A stretch of DNA of 5,997 nt from Candidatus Apopatocola equi (GTDB lineage Bacteria > Bacillota > Clostridia > Oscillospirales > Oscillospiraceae): contig JAGHSH010000202.1 of assembly GCA_018065965.1 (NCBI GenBank), positions 1 through 5,997 of the forward strand, in the 5' to 3' direction. The stretch's first letter is position 1, and each line of letters begins with the position of its first letter. This document shows, piece by piece, positions 1 to 5,997 of this stretch. The position numbers and the translations under genes are program-made. The notes under the pieces are model-generated. The model was not told the DNA's origin and ran no database searches. It saw only the letters and a program-made list of their open reading frames with translations.

Positions 1-1215
1 TCTCAGACCGACCTGCTCAAGTCTCTCCGCACCGGCACCTACACCGCCGCTGCTCTCTCCGCTGTCCTCGCTGCTCCCCTGACCTACAAGCTGCTGGGCA
101 CCTGGGGTCCCTACATCGCCATTCTGGCCGGTCTGGTCGGCGGCTGCGCCATCGGCTACTTCACCGAATACTACACCTCCGACAGCTACAAGCCCACGCA
201 GAAGCTGGCTGACGCCTCCGAGACCGGCTCCGCCACCATCATCATCGGCGGTCTGGCTCTGGGCATGAACTCCACCATGGCCTCCATTCTCATCGTGGCT
301 GCTGCCGTTATCGTTTCCTTCTTCTGCGCCGGCGGCGCTGCTGATTACTCCAAGGGCCTCTACGGCATCGGCATTGCCGGCGTCGGCATGCTCTCCACCC
401 TGGGCATCACCCTGGCCACCGACGCTTACGGCCCCGTGGCCGACAACGCCGGCGGTATCGCCGAGATGTCCGGTCTGCCCGAGTCCGTCCGTGACCGCAC
501 CGACGCTCTCGACTCCCTGGGCAACACCACTGCCGCTACCGGCAAGGGCTTTGCCATCGGCTCCGCTTCTCTGACCGCTCTGGCTCTGCTTGTCAGCTAT
601 GTTGACATCGTGCAGACCAAGACCGCTGAGACTCTGGACTTTGCTCTGACCAATCCCATCATCCTCGTCGGCCTGTTCGTGGGTGCCATGCTGACCTTCG
701 TGTTCTCCGCTCTGACCATGAGCGCTGTGCAGACCGCTGCTCAGTCCATCGTGGTTGAGGTGCGCCGTCAGTTCCACGAGATCAAGGGCATCATGGAAGG
801 CGAGACCGATCCCGATTACTCCTCCTGCGTTGACCTCTGCACCAAGGGCGCTCTCCACGAGATGGTCGCCCCCGCTCTGATCGCCATCATCGTTCCCATC
901 CTCACCGGCCTGCTGCTGGGCCCCGTGGGTGTTGTGGGTCTGCTGGGCGGCGTGTCCGTTACCGGTCTTGCCATGGCCGTGTTCATGTCCAACGCCGGCG
1001 GCGCCTGGGACAATGCCAAGAAGTACATCGAAGCCGGCCACCACGGCGGCAAGGGCTCTGACAACCACAAGGCCGCCGTTGTCGGCGACACCGTGGGCGA
1101 TCCCTTCAAGGATACTTCCGGTCCTTCCCTGAACATCCTGATCAAGCTCTGCTCCACCGTCTCCATCGTGTTCTCCGGTCTGATCATCCAGTTCAACCTG
1201 ATCAACATGCTGTAA
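1..1215 (+). CDS. hppA: Membrane-bound K+-dependent ion-translocating pyrophosphatase, C-terminal part
   Basis: Frame 1 is open from the first base to TAA at 1213-1215, giving 404 residues; families of this type run to roughly 700, so about the first 300 residues, including the main pyrophosphate-binding loop, lie outside the window. The protein is an integral membrane pump that couples hydrolysis of pyrophosphate to export of H+ and/or Na+. Family motifs seen, numbered from the first codon here: GYFTEYYTS in the early part, DAYGPVADNAGG (141-152), GNTTAATGKGFAIGSA (from 174) and VGDTVGDPFKD (361-371), separated by long hydrophobic helices. The GNTTAA.GK motif has Ala, not Lys, at the position that distinguishes K+-dependent from K+-independent enzymes, so I infer K+ dependence; the residues that decide Na+ versus H+ are upstream. 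An internal ATG at 265 is not the start, because homology continues in frame to base 1. The gene is followed 14 bases later by a terminator. Codon choice is strongly biased (GCT/GCC, CTG/CTC), fitting high expression. Confidence 0.97.
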   Translation, partial: SQTDLLKSLRTGTYTAAALSAVLAAPLTYKLLGTWGPYIAILAGLVGGCAIGYFTEYYTSDSYKPTQKLADASETGSATIIIGGLALGMNSTMASILIVAAAVIVSFFCAGGAADYSKGLYGIGIAGVGMLSTLGITLATDAYGPVADNAGGIAEMSGLPESVRDRTDALDSLGNTTAATGKGFAIGSASLTALALLVSYVDIVQTKTAETLDFALTNPIILVGLFVGAMLTFVFSALTMSAVQTAAQSIVVEVRRQFHEIKGIMEGETDPDYSSCVDLCTKGALHEMVAPALIAIIVPILTGLLLGPVGVVGLLGGVSVTGLAMAVFMSNAGGAWDNAKKYIEAGHHGGKGSDNHKAAVVGDTVGDPFKDTSGPSLNILIKLCSTVSIVFSGLIIQFNLINML

Positions 1216-1229
1216 GACAAAGAATCTAT

Positions 1230-1271
1230 AAAAAACCCGCTGCTCTCCCATCGGAGTGCAGCGGGTTTTTT
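1230..1271. terminator. Bidirectional rho-independent terminator between hppA and azlD
   Basis: An 8-bp GC-rich stem (1236-1243 with 1258-1265) is extended, after one T-T mismatch, by a 4-bp inner stem (1245-1248 with 1253-1256) around a 4-base loop. It is flanked by six A on the left (1230-1235) and six T on the right (1266-1271), so it yields a hairpin plus U-tract on either strand. It lies 14 bases after the hppA stop and 15 bases beyond the azlD stop, so it serves both convergent units. Confidence 0.93.
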
Positions 1272-1286
1272 AGTTCTAAGATAGGA

Positions 1287-1610
1287 TCAAAGCAAGCGGA
1301 TAAGGATCATATAGGCTGCAGTGCCGAAGCCGATGGAGAGCAGCGTGCTGCGCTTCCAGAGGTGAATGGCAACCGTGCAGCCCACAGCCAGCAGCTCGGG
1401 AAGGCCGTGGTTTCCGCTGAGAAGCGGGAGGCTGCGCAGACAGTAGACCACAAGCATGGCAAAGATCGCACCGGGCAGAGCCTCTCCGAGGTACTCCACA
1501 TACGCCGGCGTTTTCCGCTTTTCCGAGAACAGCAGGAAGGGAGCAAAGCGTGTCAGCATGGTGGCAAGGGCACAGATGCCGATGGTAAGGATCCTTTCGG
1601 GTATGCTCAT
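1287..1610 (-). CDS. azlD: AzlD-family branched-chain amino acid transporter small subunit
   Basis: This encodes a 107-residue, very hydrophobic protein, the usual size for AzlD/YgaH small subunits. With AzlC it forms a cytoplasmic-membrane exporter; in Bacillus subtilis azlCD gives resistance to 4-azaleucine and exports branched-chain amino acids. Typical features seen: an N-terminal membrane helix ending in TRFAPFLLF (20-28), then a short polar stretch and YLGEALPGAIFAMLVVY (40-56), followed by two more hydrophobic segments. The frame is open upstream to 1772, but I chose ATG at 1608-1610: it overlaps the azlC stop (TGA 1607-1609) as ATGA, sits 8 bases after an AAAGGAGG site, and gives the family length. 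The upstream 54-residue extension is an out-of-frame shadow of azlC. Substrate is inferred from the family only. Confidence 0.93.
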   Translation of the reverse strand: MSIPERILTIGICALATMLTRFAPFLLFSEKRKTPAYVEYLGEALPGAIFAMLVVYCLRSLPLLSGNHGLPELLAVGCTVAIHLWKRSTLLSIGFGTAAYMILIRLL

Positions 1611-2308
1611 TCCGCACGCCTCCTTTCGATTCTGCCCCGGAATGCCGTCAGCAGCAGAAGGATGCCCAGCATGGTGGGGATCAGGAAGGAATCCGCTCCG
1701 AAGAGGAGCAGACACAGCACCGACACGCCCGCGCCCAGCAGATGCGTGATATGCTTCTCCGCCTTGAGCCAATGCTCCAGAAAGATGACCACAAACATGG
1801 CCGTGAGGACGAAATCCAGTCCCTCCGTGTTGAGGGGAAGCAGAGAGCCGAGTATGCCGCCCAGCGTCGCGCCCGTGACCCAGTAGGACTGATCCAGCAG
1901 CGTCACGAAGAAGTAATACCAGCCGCGATCCACATCCTCCGGCGGCTCCGCAGAGCAGTTCAGGGAAAAGGTCTCATCGCAGAGGCCGAAGATCAGATAG
2001 GCTTTTTTCTTCCCGGTACCCTTGTACTTATCCAGCATGGCAAGACCGTAGAAAAAGTGCCGTGCCTGGATCATCAGCGCCATCAGCAGCGTCTGGAGGG
2101 GGGCAAAGCGGCTCATGAGCAGGCTGACCGTTACAAATTCAAGGGAACCGCCGAAGATCGCAATGCTCATGCACAGGGGATAGAGGAAGCTGAAGCCCAT
2201 GCTCTGCATATAAACACCGTAGGCAAGTCCCAGAAAGAGAAAGCCCGTGAGCACCGGGACAGTACGGGGCAGCGCTGCCAGCAGCGCTTTTTTTCTGATT
2301 TCTTTCAT
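1607..2308 (-). CDS. azlC: AzlC-family branched-chain amino acid exporter large subunit
   Basis: This encodes a 233-residue membrane permease subunit, normal length for AzlC/YgaZ. It works with AzlD to export branched-chain amino acids (family knowledge; substrate not proven here). Motifs seen: GLAYGV (27-32) at the end of the first helix, GGSLEFVTVSLL (53-64), QARHFFYGLAML (81-92), DETFSL (111-116) and GLDFVLTAMFVVIFLE (163-178), then two C-terminal helices and a basic tail RGRIERRRAE. ATG at 2306-2308 is preceded by CGGAGT with 7 bases between GGAG and the start; a second ACGGAGT copy lies 9 bases further upstream. A good promoter sits just upstream (2351-2379), so azlCD is a separate unit from ogt. 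The gene ends with a 4-base ATGA overlap into azlD. No T-box or leader structure is visible in the short leader, so I see no sign of amino-acid-responsive control. Confidence 0.96.
   Translation of the reverse strand: MKEIRKKALLAALPRTVPVLTGFLFLGLAYGVYMQSMGFSFLYPLCMSIAIFGGSLEFVTVSLLMSRFAPLQTLLMALMIQARHFFYGLAMLDKYKGTGKKKAYLIFGLCDETFSLNCSAEPPEDVDRGWYYFFVTLLDQSYWVTGATLGGILGSLLPLNTEGLDFVLTAMFVVIFLEHWLKAEKHITHLLGAGVSVLCLLLFGADSFLIPTMLGILLLLTAFRGRIERRRAE
1619..1626 (-). promoter_or_regulatory. Ribosome binding site that fixes the azlD start
   Basis: The minus strand reads AAAGGAGG 8 bases upstream of the azlD ATG, inside the last codons of azlC. It supports the short azlD start over the longer open frame and suggests efficient translation of the overlapping gene. 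Confidence 0.8.
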
Positions 2309-2350
2309 AGCTGTACTCCGTAAACTCCGTTCCGTTTTGTTAACAGCTAC

Positions 2351-2379
2351 ACTATACAGGGCGACCCGACAAAATTCAA
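2351..2379 (-). promoter_or_regulatory. Sigma-A-type promoter of azlCD
   Basis: On the minus strand the -35 box is TTGAAT (2379-2374) and the -10 box is TATAGT (2356-2351), separated by exactly 17 bases. Transcription would start near 2344, giving a leader of about 36 bases before azlC. It lies beyond the ogt terminator hairpin, as expected for an independent unit. Confidence 0.8.
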
Positions 2380-2394
2380 GCGGAACAGCGGCGC

Positions 2395-2447
2395 AAAAAG
2401 GTAGAAAAGAGGCCGTTTTACCCTTGAAAAAACTGGTAAAACGGCCT
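2395..2447 (-). terminator. Rho-independent terminator after ogt
   Basis: A perfect 13-bp inverted repeat (2435-2447 with 2410-2422, 12-base loop) begins 8 bases after the ogt stop. Read on the minus strand, the hairpin is followed by a T-rich tail, CTTTTCTACCTTTTTG. The plus-strand side has no equivalent T-run directly after the stem, so the orientation is minus. The stem mixes GGCC at its base with an AT-rich top, and the T-tract is interrupted, so it is a slightly atypical terminator. Confidence 0.8.
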
Positions 2448-2455
2448 AAAGCATT

Positions 2456-2935
2456 TTAAACAGTTGTCTGCTCCAGCGTCAGCAGGAAGCGCTTTCTCTT
2501 CACTCCCCCGGCGTATCCCTGCAGAGCACCGTCCGCCGCCACCACGCGGTGGCAGGGGATGAGAATGGAGATGGGGTTATGTCCCACCGCGCCGCCCACC
2601 GCTCTGGGCGAGGAGTGCAGCGCCTTTGCCAGTTCCCCATAGCTGACGGTCGCACCGTAGGGGATGTCCCGCAGCGCCGACCAGACCCGCTGCCGGAAGG
2701 GCGTACCCGCCGGGGCAAGAGGAAGGCAGGAAAAGTCGGGATTTTCCCCGGCAAAATAGCGCTGCAGCAGACTCCCGGTCAAGGCAAAGAGAGCGGTGTT
2801 CTCCTCCCTTGCGCTCCCCGGCAGAGTGGGATAATACTTTTGAGCGAAGAGGTAGAGTCCCGTGAGAGCCCCCTTTTCCTCCGTAAGCAGCAGCTCGCCC
2901 AAGGGCGAGGGAAGGCGGGTAAAAAGCAGGCTCAT
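2456..2935 (-). CDS. ogt: Methylated-DNA--protein-cysteine S-methyltransferase (O6-alkylguanine repair)
   Basis: This 159-residue protein is the size of Ogt-type repair methyltransferases. It directly reverses O6-alkylguanine (and O4-alkylthymine) in DNA by transferring the alkyl group to its own cysteine, which inactivates it. Seen in the sequence: a variable N-terminal domain (1-75); the DNA-binding domain starting TPFRQRVWSALRDIPYG (78-94); SYGELAKAL (98-106); the arginine-finger segment RAVGGAVGHNP (111-121); and the active site ILIPCHRVV (124-132) with acceptor Cys128. The following QGYAGGVKRKRFLLTLE is the usual C-terminal motif. There is no AdaA-like regulatory domain. The ATG at 2933-2935 overlaps the murF stop (TGA 2932-2934) as ATGA, with a GGAG 8 bases upstream, so it is probably translationally coupled to murF. 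I see no separate promoter, so expression would be constitutive with the cell-wall genes. Confidence 0.96.
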   Translation of the reverse strand: MSLLFTRLPSPLGELLLTEEKGALTGLYLFAQKYYPTLPGSAREENTALFALTGSLLQRYFAGENPDFSCLPLAPAGTPFRQRVWSALRDIPYGATVSYGELAKALHSSPRAVGGAVGHNPISILIPCHRVVAADGALQGYAGGVKRKRFLLTLEQTTV

Positions 2936-4286
2936 ACGCCCCGCTCCAGTGCCTCCACGACGTCCTCAAAGCGGCAGCTGTGACTGGCCTTCACCAGCAC
3001 TGTATCCCCCTGTCGGAGCAGTCCGGGCAAGGCGGAAATGAGCTCGGCCTTGGAGGCAAAATGGACGGCAATGTCCCCCGCGCCCGCGGCGATGCGGGCA
3101 GAATCCCCGCCGCTGGTATACACGGCGGCCACGCCCTTTTCCCGAAGCCAGCGGCCCAGCTCATAGTGAAGCTGTGCACTGTTCTCCCCCATCTCGCGCA
3201 TTTCGCCAAGAACGCAAACCTTCCGTCCACCCAGGGCATCCATGGAATCCACCGCAAAGCGGTTGGAGCTGGGGTTGGCGTTGTAGCAGTCATCCACCAG
3301 CGTGATCCCGCCGCTCAGGCGGACAATGCGGGAGCGATGACCCACGGTTTCATAATGACGGACGCCCGCGGCGATTTCCTCATCGCTGAGTCCCAGCTCG
3401 ATGCCCACAGAGGCAGCGGCCAGCGCCGCATAGACCATATAGCTGCCGTAGGCGGGAATGTGAACGGTGAAATCCCGTCCCGGGGCAAGGATGCGGCAGG
3501 ACTGAGAGGCTCCGTCGCTGCTGCTCTCCAGCTCTATGGCGCGAACCTCACAGTGCTCACCCAGACCGAAGCTGATCTTCCGGCGGCCGAAATCATGGCG
3601 TTCAGGAGCGCACCGTCCCCATTGACAAACACGGGGGCACTGTCCTCCGAGGCGCATAAAAGCCGGCACTTTTCCTCCAGAATGCCCTCCCGGTTCCGGA
3701 GCGCCTCCAGATGGGCATCGGCTATGTTCATGAAAACGGCCATATTGGGCCGCACCACCTCGCCCAGCTTCGCCATCTCGCCGGGCAGGGAAATGCCCAT
3801 TTCAATCACGGCGGCCTGGGTGTCCGGCGCCATGCCCATCAGAGCAATGGGCACGCCCACCTGTCCGTTCATGCTGCCGGGAGTCTTGAAGGTGTTGAAA
3901 TGGGCGGAGAGGACTGCCCAGCACATTTCCTTGGCCGAGGTCTTGCCCACGCTGCCGGTAACGCCCAGCACGGGGATATCCATACGGCTGCGGCAGAAGC
4001 TGCCCAGCTTCCGCAGGGCGGCAAAGACCTCGGGCACCACGATGCGGGGCTCGTTTGCCCCCCCCTCCTCCTCGCAGAGCACCGCACAGGCGCCCTTGGC
4101 AAGCACATCGGGGATATAGCGGTGGCCGGCAGTGTTTTCGCCGCGGAAGGCGATAAACATCGCGTTCTCCGCATTCTCGCGGCTGTCGGTGATGATGGCG
4201 CGGGGCGTGAGGGCAAGGCCCTCCTCGCTGCCCGTCCACCGTCCGCCGGTCAGGGAGACGATCTCTCCCACGCTCAGAGTGATCAT
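2932..4286 (-). pseudogene. murF: UDP-N-acetylmuramoyl-tripeptide--D-alanyl-D-alanine ligase, interrupted by a frameshift
   Basis: MurF is the cytoplasmic ATP-dependent ligase that adds D-Ala-D-Ala to UDP-MurNAc-tripeptide, the last step of the soluble peptidoglycan precursor. The N-terminal part starts at ATG 4286 and its frame runs to a stop at 3534-3536. It shows TDSR (33-36), the P-loop GVTGSVGKT (108-116), FKTPGSMNGQVGVP (133-146), EMG (162-164), NIADAHLE (187-194) and EEK (204-206, Lys206 being the likely carbamylated lysine). The C-terminal part lies in another frame, from about 3582 to TGA 2932-2934, with DDCYNANPSS, GEMREMGENSAQLH and DTVLVKASHS. Adding one base at the junction gives 451 residues (452 if four), normal for MurF. 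The start was chosen because ATG overlaps the ddl stop as ATGA and follows AAGGAG; the frame extends 13 codons upstream, into ddl. As given, no full-length protein is made. Since MurF is normally essential, a sequencing or assembly error is the likeliest cause. Confidence 0.93.
3579..3590 (-). other. Frameshift lesion in murF
   Basis: On the minus strand the first frame reads M-I-S-A-A-G (codons starting at 3596 down to 3581) and then turns into SASVWVSTVRFAP and a stop. The family-like sequence resumes in the other frame as RKISFGLGEHCEVRA from 3582. The switch equals a missing base, or a 4-base loss from a GGCC/CCGG-rich run at 3580-3589. There is no run of A or T and no X-XXY-YYZ slippery heptamer at the site, which argues against programmed -1 frameshifting. 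Confidence 0.85.
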
Positions 4287-5305
4287 TCGTACTTCTCCTT
4301 GCTGCAGCGCAGGATCTCCTCGCACAGCTCCCCGTAGCTCATGCCCTCGGCAGCTGCCATCTGGGGAATCAGGCTGGTGGGGGTCATGCCGGGAAGGGTG
4401 TTGGCCTCCAGACAGAAAAGCGCACCGGAAGCATCCAGAATGAAGTCAGCCCGGGCATAGACCTGCAGATGCAGGGCGCGGAACACCGCCTCGGCAGCCC
4501 GCTGCACCTTCTCGGTCTCCTGGGGCGTGAGGGGGGCGGGGCAAAGCTCCTCAGTGAAGCCCGCCTGGTACTTGTTCTTGTAATCGTAAAAGCCGTTGTG
4601 GGGAATGATCTCGATAACACTCATGGCTCTGCCGTCGAGAATGCCCACGGTGAGCTCCCGGCCGGAAATATACTGCTCCACCAGCACCCGCTCCTCGCAG
4701 GCAAAGGCCGCCTCCAGCGCATCCTCCAGTTCCTTTTCCTCCCGGACGATGGCCGTTCCCACACTGGAACCGCCGGAGCAGGGCTTGACGACGCAGGGCA
4801 GCGGAATATCGCATTTCTCTCCCCGCCGGAATACCCGGCCCCTGGCCGTGCCGATGCCGGACTGCAGCAGCAGGCTCTTGGTAAGCTCCTTATCCATGGC
4901 CAAAGCGCTGCCGATGTAACCGCTGCCGGTGTAGGGAATGCCGTACATATCCAGCGTCGCCTGCAGCTGGCCGTTCTCTCCGTTGCCGCCGTGAAGGGCA
5001 AGGAAGGCCATGTCCGCGTGCTCGCAGATCTCCAGCACGCCGGGGCCCACCAGGCGTCTGCCCGGGCGGAGGCGGCGGAGCGCCTCCAGATCGGGCTCCC
5101 GCTCGGAAACGCTCCGGCGCTGATCTTTATCTTCAACTGTAAAGAGGGTGTCTATGTCCTCGGGCAGCTGCTCCGCGCCCAGAAACACATCCACCAGCGC
5201 AACGCGGTGACCGCGTTCGCGCAGCGCATGGGCAGCGCCGGTGCCGGTGGAAAGAGATACGTCTCTCTCATGGGAATAGCCCCCGCAAAGAACCGCAATT
5301 TTCAT
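4283..5305 (-). CDS. ddl: D-alanine--D-alanine ligase
   Basis: This is a 340-residue ATP-grasp enzyme that joins two D-alanines in the cytoplasm; its product is the substrate of MurF, encoded next. Motifs in order: GGYSHERDVSLSTG (8-21, Glu13 binding the first D-Ala), HGGNGENGQLQ (105-115), YTGSG and AMDKELTK (136-143), VKPCSGGSSVG (173-183), EQYISGRELTVGIL (210-223), FYDYKNKY (239-246), YARADF (283-288) and LEANTLPGMTPTSLIPQ (299-315). Arg285, Asp287, Glu300, Asn302, Gly306 and Ser311 align with the catalytic set of E. coli DdlB (offset 30). Lys245-Tyr246 match its Lys215-Tyr216, the omega-loop pair replaced in VanA-type lactate ligases, so this is a normal D-Ala-D-Ala enzyme and not a vancomycin-resistance ligase. 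GEN in place of GED in the second motif is, from memory, usual in clostridial members. ATG at 5303-5305 follows AGGAGG by 6 bases. It is the first gene of ddl-murF-ogt and ends with an ATGA overlap into murF. Confidence 0.97.
   Translation of the reverse strand: MKIAVLCGGYSHERDVSLSTGTGAAHALRERGHRVALVDVFLGAEQLPEDIDTLFTVEDKDQRRSVSEREPDLEALRRLRPGRRLVGPGVLEICEHADMAFLALHGGNGENGQLQATLDMYGIPYTGSGYIGSALAMDKELTKSLLLQSGIGTARGRVFRRGEKCDIPLPCVVKPCSGGSSVGTAIVREEKELEDALEAAFACEERVLVEQYISGRELTVGILDGRAMSVIEIIPHNGFYDYKNKYQAGFTEELCPAPLTPQETEKVQRAAEAVFRALHLQVYARADFILDASGALFCLEANTLPGMTPTSLIPQMAAAEGMSYGELCEEILRCSKEKYE
4295..4300 (-). promoter_or_regulatory. Ribosome binding site that fixes the murF start
   Basis: The minus strand reads AAGGAG 8 bases before the ATG at 4286, inside the last codons of ddl. 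It supports this start (MITLSVGEIVSLTGG) over the in-frame codon at 4325, which would add 13 residues without family character. Confidence 0.75.
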
Positions 5306-5362
5306 GGGGTTCCTCCTTTTTCATATGGGAATTTATACAGGGATACAATCGTACATTTTGGT

Positions 5363-5391
5363 ATTATAGCATGATACGGAACCGATAGCAA
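5363..5391 (-). promoter_or_regulatory. Promoter of the ddl-murF-ogt operon
   Basis: The minus strand carries a consensus -10 TATAAT (5368-5363) preceded by TGC, an extended -10, and a -35-like TTGCTA (5391-5386) at 17-base spacing. The predicted start point is near 5356, giving a leader of about 50 bases that ends in AAAAAGGAGG (ribosome binding site, CCTCCT at 5312-5317 on the plus strand). Confidence 0.82.
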
Positions 5392-5422
5392 ATAAATGTT
5401 TCGCAAATCTTCAAAAAGGGCA

Positions 5423-5451
5423 TTGTGCTTTTTCCCGCAGTTTGTTATAAT
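5423..5451 (+). promoter_or_regulatory. Promoter of the divergent exonuclease gene
   Basis: A consensus -10 TATAAT (5446-5451) has TTGTGC (5423-5428) 17 bases upstream as a weak -35. The predicted start point is near 5458, leaving a leader of about 25 bases with AGGGAG (5471-5476) 6 bases before the ATG. It is back to back with the ddl promoter; the two sets of boxes do not overlap. Confidence 0.75.
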
Positions 5452-5482
5452 GGGCGGGTGCAAAAAAGAAAGGGAGTTTCTC

Positions 5483-5997
5483 ATGTCTTATATCGTTCTG
5501 GATCTGGAGTGGAATCAGGCCATGAGTTCCAACGCCAGCATTTTCAATTATTTACCTATTCATCTGGCCGGTGAGATCATTCAGATCGGCGCCGTGAAGC
5601 TGGATGATGATCTCTATCCCGCCGAGGAATACAAGTCCGATGTCAAGCCCGTCTATTTCCGTCGGATGCACTACAAGGTGAAGAAGCTCACCGGCATCGA
5701 CAAGGAACGTCTGAATCAGAGCGACACCTTCCCGGTGGTGTTCGAGCAGTTCCGGGAGTGGTGCGGCGAGGATCCCGTGTTCATCACCTGGGGCAACGAT
5801 GACAGGCGCATTATGGAGCAAAACATCATCGTCCATGATTTGGACTGGGACTGGATCTCCGACTGGATCAATCTGCAGCTCATTTACAATATGCAGACCG
5901 GCGGCGATAAAAACCAAAAATCGCTGGCCACGGCCATGGAGCACTTTGAGATCGACCAGACCCGGGTAGCTCACGACGCACTCGGCGCCGCCTACAA
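5483..5997 (+). CDS. DEDDh/DnaQ-like 3'-5' exonuclease domain protein, N-terminal part
   Basis: The frame from ATG 5483 stays open to the right edge, giving 171 residues of a partial protein. It resembles the RNase-T/DnaQ-like 3'-5' exonucleases found in Firmicutes, including the KapD-like group; these remove nucleotides from 3' ends of DNA or RNA using two metal ions. Seen: ExoI motif YIVLDLEWN (3-11) with Asp7 and Glu9; IIQIGAVKLDD (32-42), as in the second strand of the fold; KLTGID (68-73); ExoII-type WGNDDRRIMEQN (103-114), with Asp107 the best candidate metal ligand; and ExoIII-type AHDALGAAY (163-171) with His164. The canonical HxALxDA pattern would put Asp at 169, but the sequence has Ala. 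The start is supported by AGGGAG 6 bases upstream and a promoter at 5423-5451. The true substrate cannot be told from this; a sporulation link through KapD would be speculative. Confidence 0.85.
   Translation, partial: MSYIVLDLEWNQAMSSNASIFNYLPIHLAGEIIQIGAVKLDDDLYPAEEYKSDVKPVYFRRMHYKVKKLTGIDKERLNQSDTFPVVFEQFREWCGEDPVFITWGNDDRRIMEQNIIVHDLDWDWISDWINLQLIYNMQTGGDKNQKSLATAMEHFEIDQTRVAHDALGAAY

Noticed and set aside
1611..1772. 54-residue N-terminal extension of azlD
   Set aside because: It is a shadow of azlC in another frame; the strong ribosome binding site and ATGA overlap place the start at 1610.
2410..2447. Transposon end or operator palindrome
   Set aside because: The position 8 bases after the ogt stop, the loop and the following T-rich tail on the minus strand are better explained by a terminator.
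3534..3669. Programmed -1 ribosomal frameshifting in murF
   Set aside because: No slippery heptamer or obvious downstream stimulatory hairpin at the frame switch, and MurF is not a family known for recoding.
2980..4119. Long plus-strand open frame (379 codons) opposite murF, and a 208-codon one at 3711-4337
   Set aside because: Both are antisense to clear MurF coding sequence, have low-complexity, family-free translations, and arise from GC-rich codon positions.
4283..5305. VanA/VanB-type D-Ala-D-Lac ligase
   Set aside because: The omega-loop carries FYDY...KY with the Lys-Tyr pair of ordinary D-Ala-D-Ala ligases, and no vanH or vanX neighbours are present.
4469..5374. 301-codon plus-strand open frame opposite ddl
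   Set aside because: Antisense to an unmistakable Ddl; no ribosome binding site or recognisable motif.
5302..5484. 60-codon minus-strand frame whose TGA overlaps the ddl ATG
   Set aside because: It resembles the ATGA junctions seen elsewhere, but the ddl promoter lies inside it and its start falls on the start codon of the divergent gene, so it is intergenic DNA.
5552..5974. 140-codon minus-strand frame opposite the exonuclease
   Set aside because: Antisense to a gene with clear exonuclease motifs, ribosome binding site and promoter.

Overview
The window looks like ordinary chromosomal DNA from a GC-rich, low-phylum Firmicute, most likely a Clostridia/Oscillospirales-type anaerobe. The reasons are an ion-pumping membrane pyrophosphatase of the K+-dependent type, a clostridial-style Ddl, strong AGGAGG-type ribosome binding sites, sigma-A-like promoters with near-consensus -10 boxes, and GC-rich third codon positions next to AT-rich intergenic gaps. 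The taxonomic guess is inference. I saw no rRNA, tRNA, CRISPR array, insertion sequence or phage gene.

Layout from left to right: (1) bases 1-1215, plus strand, hold the C-terminal part of hppA, cut by the left edge and ending at a strong hairpin terminator (1230-1271). (2) Bases 1287-2308, minus strand, hold azlC and azlD, a two-subunit branched-chain amino acid exporter read from its own promoter (2351-2379) and converging on the same bidirectional terminator. (3) Bases 2456-5305, minus strand, hold the operon ddl-murF-ogt, read from a promoter at 5363-5391 and closed by a 13-bp hairpin (2410-2447). (4) Bases 5483-5997, plus strand, hold the start of a DEDDh-type 3'-5' exonuclease gene, divergent from ddl, with its own promoter and cut by the right edge.

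Ddl makes the D-Ala-D-Ala dipeptide and MurF attaches it to the UDP-MurNAc-tripeptide, so the first two genes of the operon perform consecutive cytoplasmic steps of peptidoglycan precursor synthesis. The third gene encodes a suicide DNA-alkyl repair protein, joined to murF by a 4-base ATGA overlap. The same ATGA start/stop overlap occurs at ddl/murF, murF/ogt and azlC/azlD, which points to translational coupling.

The main anomaly is that murF is not one open frame. Its N-terminal part (ATG at 4286) and C-terminal part lie in different frames joined around 3580-3588, as if 1 base (or 4) had been lost. A second oddity is that the exonuclease shows Ala where the last metal-binding Asp of the ExoIII motif is expected. 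Both could be sequence errors. I found no evidence for a previously undescribed system here.
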